Source: Hyphomicrobiales bacterium
GTDB taxonomy: Bacteria > Pseudomonadota > Alphaproteobacteria > Rhizobiales > Aestuariivirgaceae
Reading direction: 5' to 3'
Length of the DNA: 6,997 nt
Assembly: GCA_026987255.1 (NCBI GenBank)
Contig: JALSNA010000450.1
Location: 1-6,997 of the forward strand
The notes under the pieces are model-generated. The model did not search any database and was not told the DNA's origin. It worked only from the letters and a program-made list of their open reading frames with translations. Positions 1 through 5,493 of the stretch are shown here, piece after piece. Position 1 is the first letter of the stretch; each line of letters begins with the position of its first letter. The position numbers were made by a program, and so were the translations under genes.

Positions 1-587
1 GACATGCCGCTCATGCCCTTCATGCCAGACATGCCGCTCATGCCCTTCATGCCGGACATACCGCTCATGCCCTTCATGCCAGACATGCCGCTCATGCCAC
101 CCATGCCAGACATGCCGCTCATGCCCTTCATGCCGGACATGCCGCTCATGCCACCCATGCCAGACATGCCGCTCATGCCGGACATGCCACGCATACCGGC
201 GAAGCTCCACTGGGTGCAGACCCAGCCACCGCGGCTACCGGCCATGCCAGCCATGCCAGACATCCCGGACATGCCACCCATGCCAGACATGCCGCTCATG
301 CCTTTCATGCCGGACATGCCGCTCATGCCTTTCATGCCAGCCATGCCGCTCATGCCGGACATGCCCTTCATGCCAGCCATGCCGCTCATGCCGGACATAC
401 CCTTCATGCCAGCCATGCCGCTCATGCCGGACATGCCCTTCATGCCAGCCATGCCGGACATTCCGGACATGCCTTTCATGCCGGACATGCCAGACATGCC
501 GGTCATGCTGCCGGCGTCAGCGCCCGCCGCCGCAATCATGACGATCGCGGTGGACATGAGCGCCAGCCTGGTCATTTTCTTCATCAT
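1..587 (-). CDS. Exported Gly-Met-X triplet-repeat (methionine-rich) protein, partial
   Basis: The frame is open from ATG 587 to the left edge with no stop, so the C-terminus is missing (195 codons visible). GGGAG lies 8 nt before the ATG. Residues 1-25 form a signal peptide: charged MMKKMTR, a hydrophobic core, and AGADA as the probable SPase I site. From Met28 to Met115 every third residue is Met (30 in a row) and the triplets read G-M-X with X = S, K, A or rarely G. Residues 116-131 interrupt this with a segment containing Trp122, Cys124 and Trp127. G-M-X then resumes with 22 more Met up to the edge. The mature chain is basic (Lys/Arg, no acidic residue seen). No named family is recognised. 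Met-rich exported proteins are known to bind Cu(I)/Ag(I) or to act as oxidant sinks (MrpX of Azospira); either role is inference here. Glycine at every third position would also suit a collagen-like or polyglycine-II fold. Confidence 0.85.
   Translation of the reverse strand, partial: MMKKMTRLALMSTAIVMIAAAGADAGSMTGMSGMSGMKGMSGMSGMAGMKGMSGMSGMAGMKGMSGMSGMAGMKGMSGMSGMAGMKGMSGMSGMKGMSGMSGMGGMSGMSGMAGMAGSRGGWVCTQWSFAGMRGMSGMSGMSGMGGMSGMSGMKGMSGMSGMGGMSGMSGMKGMSGMSGMKGMSGMSGMKGMSGM
3..506 (-). repeat. Nested 9/27/36-bp tandem coding repeat (G-M-X)
   Basis: The basic unit is 9 bp, three codons reading X-Gly-Met on the minus strand. Higher-order units are visible from the lysine codons. Those starting at plus positions 474, 438, 402, 366 and 330 are 36 bp apart (12-residue unit K-G-M-S-G-M-S-G-M-A-G-M). 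Those at 72, 45 and 18 are 27 bp apart (9-residue unit without the Ala triplet). The array is broken once at about 195-242 by non-repeat sequence. Synonymous changes (Ser TCC/TCT/AGC, Gly GGC/GGT/GGA, Lys AAG/AAA) show that the copies have diverged while keeping the protein pattern. Confidence 0.95.
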
Positions 588-627
588 TTCGATTTCTCCC
601 TTGGTTTGGAACGTGGTTGGTGTGTTT

Positions 628-671
628 TTTGCGTTTTCCTGATCTCCTCCGGGCTGGCCGGAAAACGCAAA
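628..671. promoter_or_regulatory. 12-bp perfect inverted repeat in the leader of the Met-rich gene
   Basis: Arms TTTGCGTTTTCC (628-639) and GGAAAACGCAAA (660-671) are exact reverse complements with a 20-nt spacer. The element lies 41 nt upstream of the Met-rich gene start. On that gene's strand the spacer carries GGAGGAG, a strong Shine-Dalgarno-like sequence with no start codon at a usable distance. No U-run follows the stem on either strand, so it is not a simple terminator. It could be an operator for a dimeric regulator or an mRNA hairpin; the sequence does not decide between them. Confidence 0.45.
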
Positions 672-720
672 GCCTCCTGACTGCAACCCGTCAGTCCCCC
701 CGCGCTGCTGCAGACCGTCT

Positions 721-751
721 GGCCCCGAAGGGCCGCGATCCATGCATCGCG
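721..751 (-). terminator. Two adjacent hairpins after the 108-aa protein gene (weak terminator?)
   Basis: Reading the minus strand just after the stop at 761, CGCGAT/ATCGCG (734-739 with 746-751) forms a 6-bp stem with a 6-nt loop. Next comes GGCCC-TTCG-GGGCC (721-734), a 5-bp stem closed by a stable UUCG-type tetraloop. Neither is followed by a T-run, so factor-independent termination would be inefficient. They may act as a partial terminator or mRNA stabiliser between this gene and the Met-rich gene downstream. Confidence 0.35.
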
Positions 752-760
752 TGATTGCGG

Positions 761-1087
761 TTATTTCTTCTTGTGCCAGCCGCGTATGTCGTAGGGCGGC
801 AGCATCCCCGGATGGATGAAGGGGTTGAACCACGCGCCCTGATCCTCCAGAAACTTCAGGCTGTAGGGATATGGCGGCACGATGCCGGTCAGCGCGCGGG
901 CATACCATGCGGCATCCTTTTTGTATGTCTTGATGACCGGCGCGCCCTCGGGCCGCTGGTTGGGCTTGACCCCGGCAATGAAAGGATGATCCGGCGAATA
1001 GGTTGCGGCCTGGGCCGCGCCCGCGCCTAGAAGGACAAGACACGCGCCCGCCAGGGACGCACATTTCATTTTCCGGGTGATCTTCAT
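761..1087 (-). CDS. Small exported protein of unknown function, Pro/aromatic-rich
   Basis: This 108-residue protein has a clear signal peptide: MKITRKMK, hydrophobic core to about residue 22, then AQA at 25-27 followed by ATYS, giving a mature chain of about 81 residues in the periplasm or outside. The mature part has no Cys, no CxxCH and no recognised domain. It is rich in Pro, Tyr, Trp and Phe, with PPYPY at 71-75, WFNPF at 86-90 and HPGMLPPYD at 92-100, and ends in HKKK. A GGAGG lies 11 nt before ATG 1087. A short GGCG/CGCC stem between them could shorten that distance. Met7 is an alternative start but lacks a good ribosome site. The next gene on this strand, 173 nt downstream, is the exported Met-rich repeat protein, so the two may share a function or transcript. 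I do not recognise the family. Confidence 0.8.
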   Translation of the reverse strand: MKITRKMKCASLAGACLVLLGAGAAQAATYSPDHPFIAGVKPNQRPEGAPVIKTYKKDAAWYARALTGIVPPYPYSLKFLEDQGAWFNPFIHPGMLPPYDIRGWHKKK

Positions 1088-1169
1088 GGCGTTTTGCGCC
1101 TCCCTCTCTTGTCAAAGCCATTTTGGCGGCCATAAAGCACCGGCAAGAGCCCAAAGGGCGTGATGCGCG

Positions 1170-1187
1170 ATGGTTAACGATTGTTAA
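1170..1187 (-). promoter_or_regulatory. Possible CtrA-type site (TTAACCAT)
   Basis: On the minus strand TTAACCAT (1177-1170) matches the CtrA half-site described in Caulobacter. A second TTAA sits 6 nt upstream, where the full consensus has 7. The site is about 85 bp before the start of the exported 108-aa gene. An alphaproteobacterial host makes CtrA plausible, but the spacing is off by one and short AT-rich motifs also occur by chance. Confidence 0.25.
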
Positions 1188-1474
1188 GCAATTGCCATGC
1201 CAGCCCACCCATGACTGGTCAATGCATTGATTTCATTGATGTTTCATAAAATCCGCCCGGCGCCAGAGGGGCATTTGAAAGCGCCGAATCATGCCACAAT
1301 GTCATGCGGACGCGCCGAATTTTGGCCAAGAGCATGGAATTGTTCATCTTTTTGCCTTTCTGACAGTTTGTCATGGCCGGACAGGCTGACAAAAAGCGCT
1401 TTTCCGCCCTTCCCTGAACGGTGGGAAATGACCTATTCTGGCGGGAGCAAGAGTGGTTTTCGGCATTGCGCAAA

Positions 1475-1480
1475 AAGGAG
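1475..1480 (+). promoter_or_regulatory. Ribosome binding site fixing the pcaD start
   Basis: AAGGAG with an 8-nt spacer to ATG 1489. This picks Met1489 over the in-frame GTG at 1453, which would add 12 residues that do not resemble the family's N-terminus. Confidence 0.8.
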
Positions 1481-1488
1481 ATCGCGGC

Positions 1489-2283
1489 ATGGCATTCGTG
1501 CAAATCGGCGGCCTGAGCCTGCATGCGCGGCGCGGGGCCGTGCAGGGCCGGCGCGCCCTGGTGTTCATCAATTCGCTGGGCACGGATTACCGCATCTGGC
1601 ATCAGGTGGCGCATGGTCTGCGCGGGCGCTTCAGCACGCTTTATTACGACAAGCGCGGACATGGCCTCTCGGAGCGCGGCGCGCTGCCTTATGAAATGGC
1701 CGATCATGTTGCGGACCTGGCCGGGCTGATGGATCATTACGGGCTGAAGGAGGCCATCATCTGCGGCATTTCGGTGGGCGGACAGGTGGCCCTGGGGCTG
1801 GCCGGGGCGCGGCCCGATCTGGTGGCCGGGCTCATCCTGTGCGACACGGCCCACAAGATCGGCACGCGCAAGGCATGGGACGCGCGCATCGCGCAGGTGG
1901 CGGCGGAGGGCATCGCGAGCGTGTGGCCGATGACCGAAAAGGCCTGGTTCACGCAGGATTTCCGCACCCGGCGCGCCGCCGACGTGGCCGGATACCGCAC
2001 CATGGTCACCCATTGCGACACAGGCGGATACATCGGCACCTGCATGGCCATTCGCGACGCCGATTACACGGATGTGGCCAGGGCGCTTTCGGTGCCCGCG
2101 ATGGCGCTGTGCGGGGCGCAGGATGGCTCCACGCCGCCGGCGCTGGTGAAGGACATGGCAGATATCATTCCCAGGTGCCGTTATGTGGAGATCGCCAATG
2201 CGGCGCACATGATCTGCATCGAGCAGCCCGAAGAAACGGCGCGGCTGATCGGCGAATTTGCCAAAGAGAACGGACTGGACTGA
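1489..2283 (+). CDS. pcaD: 3-oxoadipate enol-lactonase (alpha/beta hydrolase)
   Basis: This cytosolic enzyme hydrolyses 3-oxoadipate enol-lactone to 3-oxoadipate in the beta-ketoadipate pathway for protocatechuate/catechol breakdown. The 264-residue length is normal for PcaD. Family signatures run in order: NSLGTDYRIW (28-37), YDKRGHGLS (53-61), the nucleophile elbow CGISVGG with Ser95, LCDTAHKIGT (117-126), the cap-region GYIGTCMAIRDAD (180-192), DGSTPPALV with Asp212, and AAHMICIEQPE with His240. The triad is therefore Ser95-Asp212-His240. The start is set by AAGGAG 8 nt upstream. Its stop overlaps the next ATG (TGATG), so the exported VCBS protein is translationally coupled to it. No other pca, cat or regulator gene is in the window, so the pathway role rests on sequence resemblance. 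A related esterase or lactonase is the alternative. Confidence 0.85.
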   Translation: MAFVQIGGLSLHARRGAVQGRRALVFINSLGTDYRIWHQVAHGLRGRFSTLYYDKRGHGLSERGALPYEMADHVADLAGLMDHYGLKEAIICGISVGGQVALGLAGARPDLVAGLILCDTAHKIGTRKAWDARIAQVAAEGIASVWPMTEKAWFTQDFRTRRAADVAGYRTMVTHCDTGGYIGTCMAIRDADYTDVARALSVPAMALCGAQDGSTPPALVKDMADIIPRCRYVEIANAAHMICIEQPEETARLIGEFAKENGLD

Positions 2284-3359
2284 TGGGCAAAGTGCTGAAA
2301 CCCGCCCTGGCCCTGGGGCTTTCCCTGCTGGCGGCAGGCCCCGCCATGGCCGGCAAGGTGACCCACCTGGCGGCGCAATTGCGCTGCATCAACACGCTGC
2401 GGGCCGGCGATGCCCTGCTGGGGGGCATCCACGCGGGATCCTTGCCGCGGCATGTTTTCATCGAGCGGTGCGACACCCTGTGGATGAGCCTGCAAGTGCG
2501 CAAGGAGGGGCTGTCCATGCAGCCCGTCGGAGGGCGCTACATTCCGAAGTTCCTGGCGCGCAACAAGCCCTTCGCCATTCCCGACGCGCGGGTGACGGTG
2601 GCGCGGCGCAATATCCAGGAGGCCTGGCTGACGCGGCCCACGCGGCGCTATGACCACGCCATCTTAGGCGATGACATCGAGGCCGGGGGGCTGGCGGTGA
2701 GCAACCGGCGCGGGCGCAGGGTGGAGCTGATCCTGCCCGCGGAGGAGGTTTTCGAGGACCGCATGGCGCGCATCGCCGATGTGGATGGCGACGGGGCAGA
2801 CGAAATCATCGTGGTGCATAGCTACCGTGACAAGGGCGCGGCCCTGGCCATATATGCCCTGCGCGGAACGGGCGAGAGCGAGCGAATCGCACGGCTGGCG
2901 GAAAGCGCGCCCATCGGCAGGCCGCACCGGTGGCTGAACCCGGCCGTCATCGGCGATTTCGACGGCGATGGCAAGGTGGAGATCGCCTGGGTGGAGACGC
3001 CGCACATCGGCGGCACCCTGAAGGTGGCGCGGCTGGAAGGCTCCGGGAAAAACCGCCGCCTGCGCCTTCTTGCCTCCCTGGGCGGTTTTTCCAATCACCA
3101 GATGGGCTCGCGCGAATTGCAGCAGGCGGTGAGTTTCGACTGGGATGGCGATGGCCATGCCGACATCATCCTGCCCGATGCAGAGCGCAAGAGGATGCAG
3201 GTGGTGGCGATGAAGGATGGCGCCTTGCGGCTCATCGATTCGATGGACATAGGCGGCATGATCGATTCGCCCATCGTGGCCGCCGATCTGGACAACGACG
3301 GCAAGGGCGAGGCCCTGCTGGTCACCAAGGATGCGCGCCTGCTGTCCTTTTCGCCCTGA
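2283..3359 (+). CDS. Exported VCBS/FG-GAP repeat protein
   Basis: This 358-residue protein has a signal peptide (MGKVLKP, hydrophobic 8-19, cleavage after AMA at 21-23), so it acts in the periplasm or outside. Four calcium-binding-type loops mark FG-GAP/VCBS beta-propeller blades: DVDGDGADE (167-175), DFDGDGKVE (225-233), DWDGDGHAD (286-294) and DLDNDGKGE (335-343). Each is followed by a hydrophobic strand. Residues 24-160 have no loop and are not recognised; they carry the only two Cys of the protein (35 and 63), which could form a disulfide. Such propellers usually bind proteins or glycans and are not enzymes, so no reaction is assigned. The ATG overlaps the pcaD stop by one base and has only a poor Shine-Dalgarno, which points to translational coupling. 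The gene ends 14 bp from the stop of the convergent membrane-protein gene. Confidence 0.85.
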   Translation: MGKVLKPALALGLSLLAAGPAMAGKVTHLAAQLRCINTLRAGDALLGGIHAGSLPRHVFIERCDTLWMSLQVRKEGLSMQPVGGRYIPKFLARNKPFAIPDARVTVARRNIQEAWLTRPTRRYDHAILGDDIEAGGLAVSNRRGRRVELILPAEEVFEDRMARIADVDGDGADEIIVVHSYRDKGAALAIYALRGTGESERIARLAESAPIGRPHRWLNPAVIGDFDGDGKVEIAWVETPHIGGTLKVARLEGSGKNRRLRLLASLGGFSNHQMGSRELQQAVSFDWDGDGHADIILPDAERKRMQVVAMKDGALRLIDSMDIGGMIDSPIVAADLDNDGKGEALLVTKDARLLSFSP

Positions 3360-3373
3360 GGATAGGCGCGCGC

Positions 3374-3946
3374 TCACATGAAGAGGCGGAAGATGGCCAG
3401 GGATATGACCATGTCCAGCAGCACCAGGGCGGCGGCGATGAGCGCCGGAGCCCGCAGGGCCAGGCGGGCGATGCGCCAGCGGTAGATCATGATGAGCACG
3501 AGCAGAACCAGCGAAAAGAAGCCGGCGGCCTCCTTGCCGATCAGACCGGCGTAATAGAGGGCCTGGGGCGGCACCTGGATGAGCAAGACCAGCACCGAGG
3601 CCCAGTTATAGACGATGATATAGGCGCCGTAATGGCGCGCCAGCCTGAGCATGCGGGCGATGGGCACCATGACCAGCGGCCAGGCGATCCATTGCAGGGC
3701 AAGGTTGAGCACCCCGGCGATGAGCGCGCCCAGGATGGCGGCCTGCTGGCTTTCCGTCTGGGCCTGGGCGGGAATGCCCAGCCTGGCGGCCAGCAGGTAG
3801 ATGAGGGCGGCCGGGATGAAGGCGGAAAAGGAGCGCCAGAAGCCGCTTTCGCTGAAATTGAAATGCGCCAGGGCCTCGTCATCCTTCAAGCGCAGGAGCA
3901 GCCAGCTTCCCTTCAGCGCCGAGAGAGCCTCCGCATGCCAGCTCAT
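3374..3946 (-). CDS. Multi-pass inner-membrane protein, unknown function
   Basis: This 190-residue protein has about five hydrophobic segments, near residues 38-55, 68-98 (long, with Pro90, possibly a hairpin), 107-125, 141-157 and 166-187. The N-terminus (1-36) is hydrophilic with acidic and aromatic residues and is probably cytoplasmic. RWR at 156-158 and the scattered Arg between segments fit cytoplasmic loops. No catalytic or transporter motif is seen; it has a loose Yip1-like look, which I would not rely on. The start ATG 3946 overlaps the dapE stop (ATGA), and AGGGAG sits 7 nt upstream inside dapE, so it is translated in coupling with dapE as the last gene of the run. Its stop lies 14 bp from the stop of the convergent VCBS gene, with no terminator between. 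Confidence 0.8.
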   Translation of the reverse strand: MSWHAEALSALKGSWLLLRLKDDEALAHFNFSESGFWRSFSAFIPAALIYLLAARLGIPAQAQTESQQAAILGALIAGVLNLALQWIAWPLVMVPIARMLRLARHYGAYIIVYNWASVLVLLIQVPPQALYYAGLIGKEAAGFFSLVLLVLIMIYRWRIARLALRAPALIAAALVLLDMVISLAIFRLFM

Positions 3947-5121
3947 GCGGCGGCTCCCTGACGGGCGAAGAAGGCATCGATCATGCGCCGGTAGATGCGC
4001 GCGATCCTTTCGATGTCATCCACCAGCACGCGCTCGTTGACCTGGTGGATGGTCTCGTTGACCAGGCCGAACTCGGCCACCGGGCAATAATCCTTGATGA
4101 AGCGGGCATCGGAGGTGCCCCCGCCGGTGGAAAGCTCGGGGGTGATGCCGGTTTCGCGCACAATGGCCTCGATCATGGTTTCCACCAGCGGGCCGCTGGT
4201 GGTCAGGAAGCTCTCGCCGGAGACCTGCTTGACGATGTCGAAATGCGCCCCGGTCTCGTCCGCCACCTGGGCGGCCAGATCCGAAATCCAGCGCTCCAGG
4301 GAGGCCGATGTGTGTTCGTTGTTGAAGCGGATGTTGCAGGTGGCGCGCGCCTCGCGGGGGATGACATTGGGGGCGGGATTGCCCACGTCGAAGGTGGAGA
4401 AGGCCACCGTCGTGGGCTGGAAGTCCGCATTGCCCTCATCCAGCCGGGCGCTGGCGGCGCGGTCCACCAGGCGGGCCAGGGCGTGGACGGGATTGAGGGC
4501 CTTTTCCGGATAGGCGGTATGGCCCTGCACGCCGCTGGCGGTGATGAAGAAGTTCACCGAGCCGCGGCGGCCATTCTTGATGGTGTCGCCCAGCTCACCG
4601 GAGCAGCTCGGCTCACCGACGATGCAGGCATCGGGGATTTGCCCTTCCTCATCCATCCAGCCCAGCACCTTGCGGGTGCCGTTGATGGAGACCCCCTCCT
4701 CGTCGCCGGTGATGAGCAGGGAAACGGAGCCGGGCAGATGGCCCGCGTTGTCCCGCGCCCAATGCAGGGCGGCGACGGCGAAGGCGGCCACCTCGCCCTT
4801 CATGTCGCAGGCGCCGCGGCCATAGAGCACGCCATCCTCGATCACCGCCTCGAAGGGCGGATGCAGCCAGGCGTCCTCATCGCCGGGGGGCACCACGTCG
4901 GTATGGCCGGCAAAGCACAGGTGCGGGCCGCTCTCGCCGATGCGGGCAAAGAGGTTGTCCACGTCCGCCGTGCCCTCCTCGGAGAAGGTCAGGCGGTGAC
5001 AGGCGAAGCCGGCCGGGGCCAGGGCGGTCTCCAGCACCTTGAGGGCGCCGGCGTCTTGCGGTGTCACCGAGGGGCAGCGGATGAGGGCGCGGGCCAGCTC
5101 CGTGGCGGATATGATGGACAT
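3943..5121 (-). CDS. dapE: Succinyl-diaminopimelate desuccinylase
   Basis: DapE hydrolyses N-succinyl-LL-2,6-diaminopimelate to LL-diaminopimelate and succinate, in the pathway to lysine and peptidoglycan. It is a cytosolic di-zinc M20-family enzyme. The protein is 392 residues, close to the usual 375-385. Expected zinc ligands and general base are all present: His73 in AGHTDVVP, Asp106 in GRGACDMKG, Glu141 (base) and Glu142 in TGDEEG, Glu170 in VGEPS, and His359 in NETIHQVNE. The dimerisation domain occupies roughly residues 185-300, and GGGTSDARFI (333-342) matches the family. ATG 5121 is chosen because MSIISATELA is a typical N-terminus and GAGGAG lies 8 nt upstream; the frame continues open upstream only because it overlaps the HPr gene. 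It begins 2 nt after the HPr stop and overlaps the downstream membrane-protein gene by ATGA, so these genes are almost certainly one operon. Confidence 0.97.
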   Translation of the reverse strand: MSIISATELARALIRCPSVTPQDAGALKVLETALAPAGFACHRLTFSEEGTADVDNLFARIGESGPHLCFAGHTDVVPPGDEDAWLHPPFEAVIEDGVLYGRGACDMKGEVAAFAVAALHWARDNAGHLPGSVSLLITGDEEGVSINGTRKVLGWMDEEGQIPDACIVGEPSCSGELGDTIKNGRRGSVNFFITASGVQGHTAYPEKALNPVHALARLVDRAASARLDEGNADFQPTTVAFSTFDVGNPAPNVIPREARATCNIRFNNEHTSASLERWISDLAAQVADETGAHFDIVKQVSGESFLTTSGPLVETMIEAIVRETGITPELSTGGGTSDARFIKDYCPVAEFGLVNETIHQVNERVLVDDIERIARIYRRMIDAFFARQGAAA

Positions 5122-5123
5122 GG

Positions 5124-5405
5124 CTATTTCTCCTCGCCGAATCTGTTTTCCACCAGCGCCTGCAGGGCATCGAGCGCCTCCCTGGCCTGTGCCCCCGATG
5201 CGCTGACGACGATTTCGCTGCCTGGTGCGGCGGCCAGCATCATCAGCCCCAGGATGGAGGTGGCCGGGACGGTCTCGCCATTGCGCGTCACCGTGATGTC
5301 CGCATCGAAACCCTCGGCGCACTTGACGAAACGGGCCGAGGCGCGCGCATGCAGGCCGCGGGCGTTGGCTATGGTCAGGGTGCGGGTGATCGGTGTCTCG
5401 CTCAT
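5124..5405 (-). CDS. HPr-family phosphocarrier protein (regulatory PTS)
   Basis: HPr passes a phosphoryl group from enzyme I to an EIIA through a histidine. The 93-residue protein matches the family length. The active-site stretch ARGLHARASARFV places the phosphorylated His at residue 19 (His15 of classical HPr). ATSILGLMMLAA puts Ser50 where HPr kinase acts on Ser46. The composition resembles the alphaproteobacterial regulatory-PTS HPr rather than sugar-transport HPr. ATG 5405 gives the normal N-terminus but has only a weak ribosome site (AAGA). An in-frame TTG at 5486 would add 27 Arg/Pro-rich residues and is less likely. The gene follows EIIA(Man) by 88 nt and ends 2 nt before dapE. No enzyme I, HPr kinase or sugar permease is in the window, so a signalling role is inferred. 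Confidence 0.93.
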   Translation of the reverse strand: MSETPITRTLTIANARGLHARASARFVKCAEGFDADITVTRNGETVPATSILGLMMLAAAPGSEIVVSASGAQAREALDALQALVENRFGEEK

Positions 5406-5465
5406 GGGGGATCTTGCATGGGTGGTGGTCCGGCGCGCACCATGCCATGGCGCGGCGGGGAAGGA

Positions 5466-5489
5466 AAGGGGCGGCTTTCGCCGCAAGGG
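5466..5489 (-). terminator. GAAA-tetraloop hairpin between the EIIA and HPr genes
   Basis: On the minus strand, GCGGC-GAAA-GCCGC (5484-5471) starts 9 nt after the EIIA stop and is followed by CCCC then TTTCC. This is a short GNRA-capped stem with a pyrimidine tail, resembling a leaky terminator or RNA-processing hairpin. It could make HPr and dapE expression differ from EIIA. The tail has only three consecutive T, so full termination is unlikely. Confidence 0.35.
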
Positions 5490-5493
5490 CGCA

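Larger units (their letters stand above)
1088..1488. promoter_or_regulatory. 401-bp divergent intergenic region with palindromes
   Basis: This lies between the divergent starts of the 108-aa exported protein (minus) and the enol-lactonase (plus), so promoters for both are expected. Visible elements are TTAAC-N4-GTTAA at 1174-1187, the perfect 12-bp palindromes TCAATGCATTGA (1219-1230) and AAAAGCGCTTTT (1392-1403), and TGACA-GTT-TGTCA at 1361-1373. A TATTCT at 1434-1439 could be a -10 element for the plus gene, but no convincing -35 accompanies it. I see no credible protein or RNA gene here. Confidence 0.5.

Noticed and set aside
3..506. CRISPR-like or satellite appearance of the repeat
   Set aside because: The period is 9 bp without spacers, and it stays in one reading frame behind a signal peptide, so it is a coding repeat.
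4..642. Plus-strand open frame of Met-Pro repeats over the triplet array
   Set aside because: It is the antisense of the Gly-Met-X gene: the repeat contains no stop triplets in this frame. It has no signal peptide or ribosome site, whereas the minus frame has both.
1040..1042. Cys16 of the 108-aa exported protein as a lipoprotein Cys
   Set aside because: The preceding residues are Ala-Gly-Ala, with Ala at the -3 position instead of the Leu/Val/Ile of a lipobox, and a good SPase I site (AQA) follows.
628..1100. Recurring GCGTTTT (631-637 and 1089-1095, inverted at 662-668) as a shared operator of the two exported-protein genes
   Set aside because: The motif is only 7 bp; one copy falls between the ribosome site and start codon, and others occur elsewhere, such as 5973-5979, so chance is sufficient.
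1219..2208. 329-codon minus-strand open frame opposite pcaD
   Set aside because: Its composition is that of a shadow of the pcaD frame, with no ribosome site or family motif.
2930..3961. 343-codon plus-strand open frame across the VCBS end and the membrane-protein gene
   Set aside because: It covers two convincing genes in other frames; its Gln/Gly/Arg-rich product has no domain.
5406..5486. N-terminal extension of HPr from TTG 5486
   Set aside because: It would add 27 Arg/Pro-rich residues absent from HPr proteins; the family N-terminus begins at ATG 5405.
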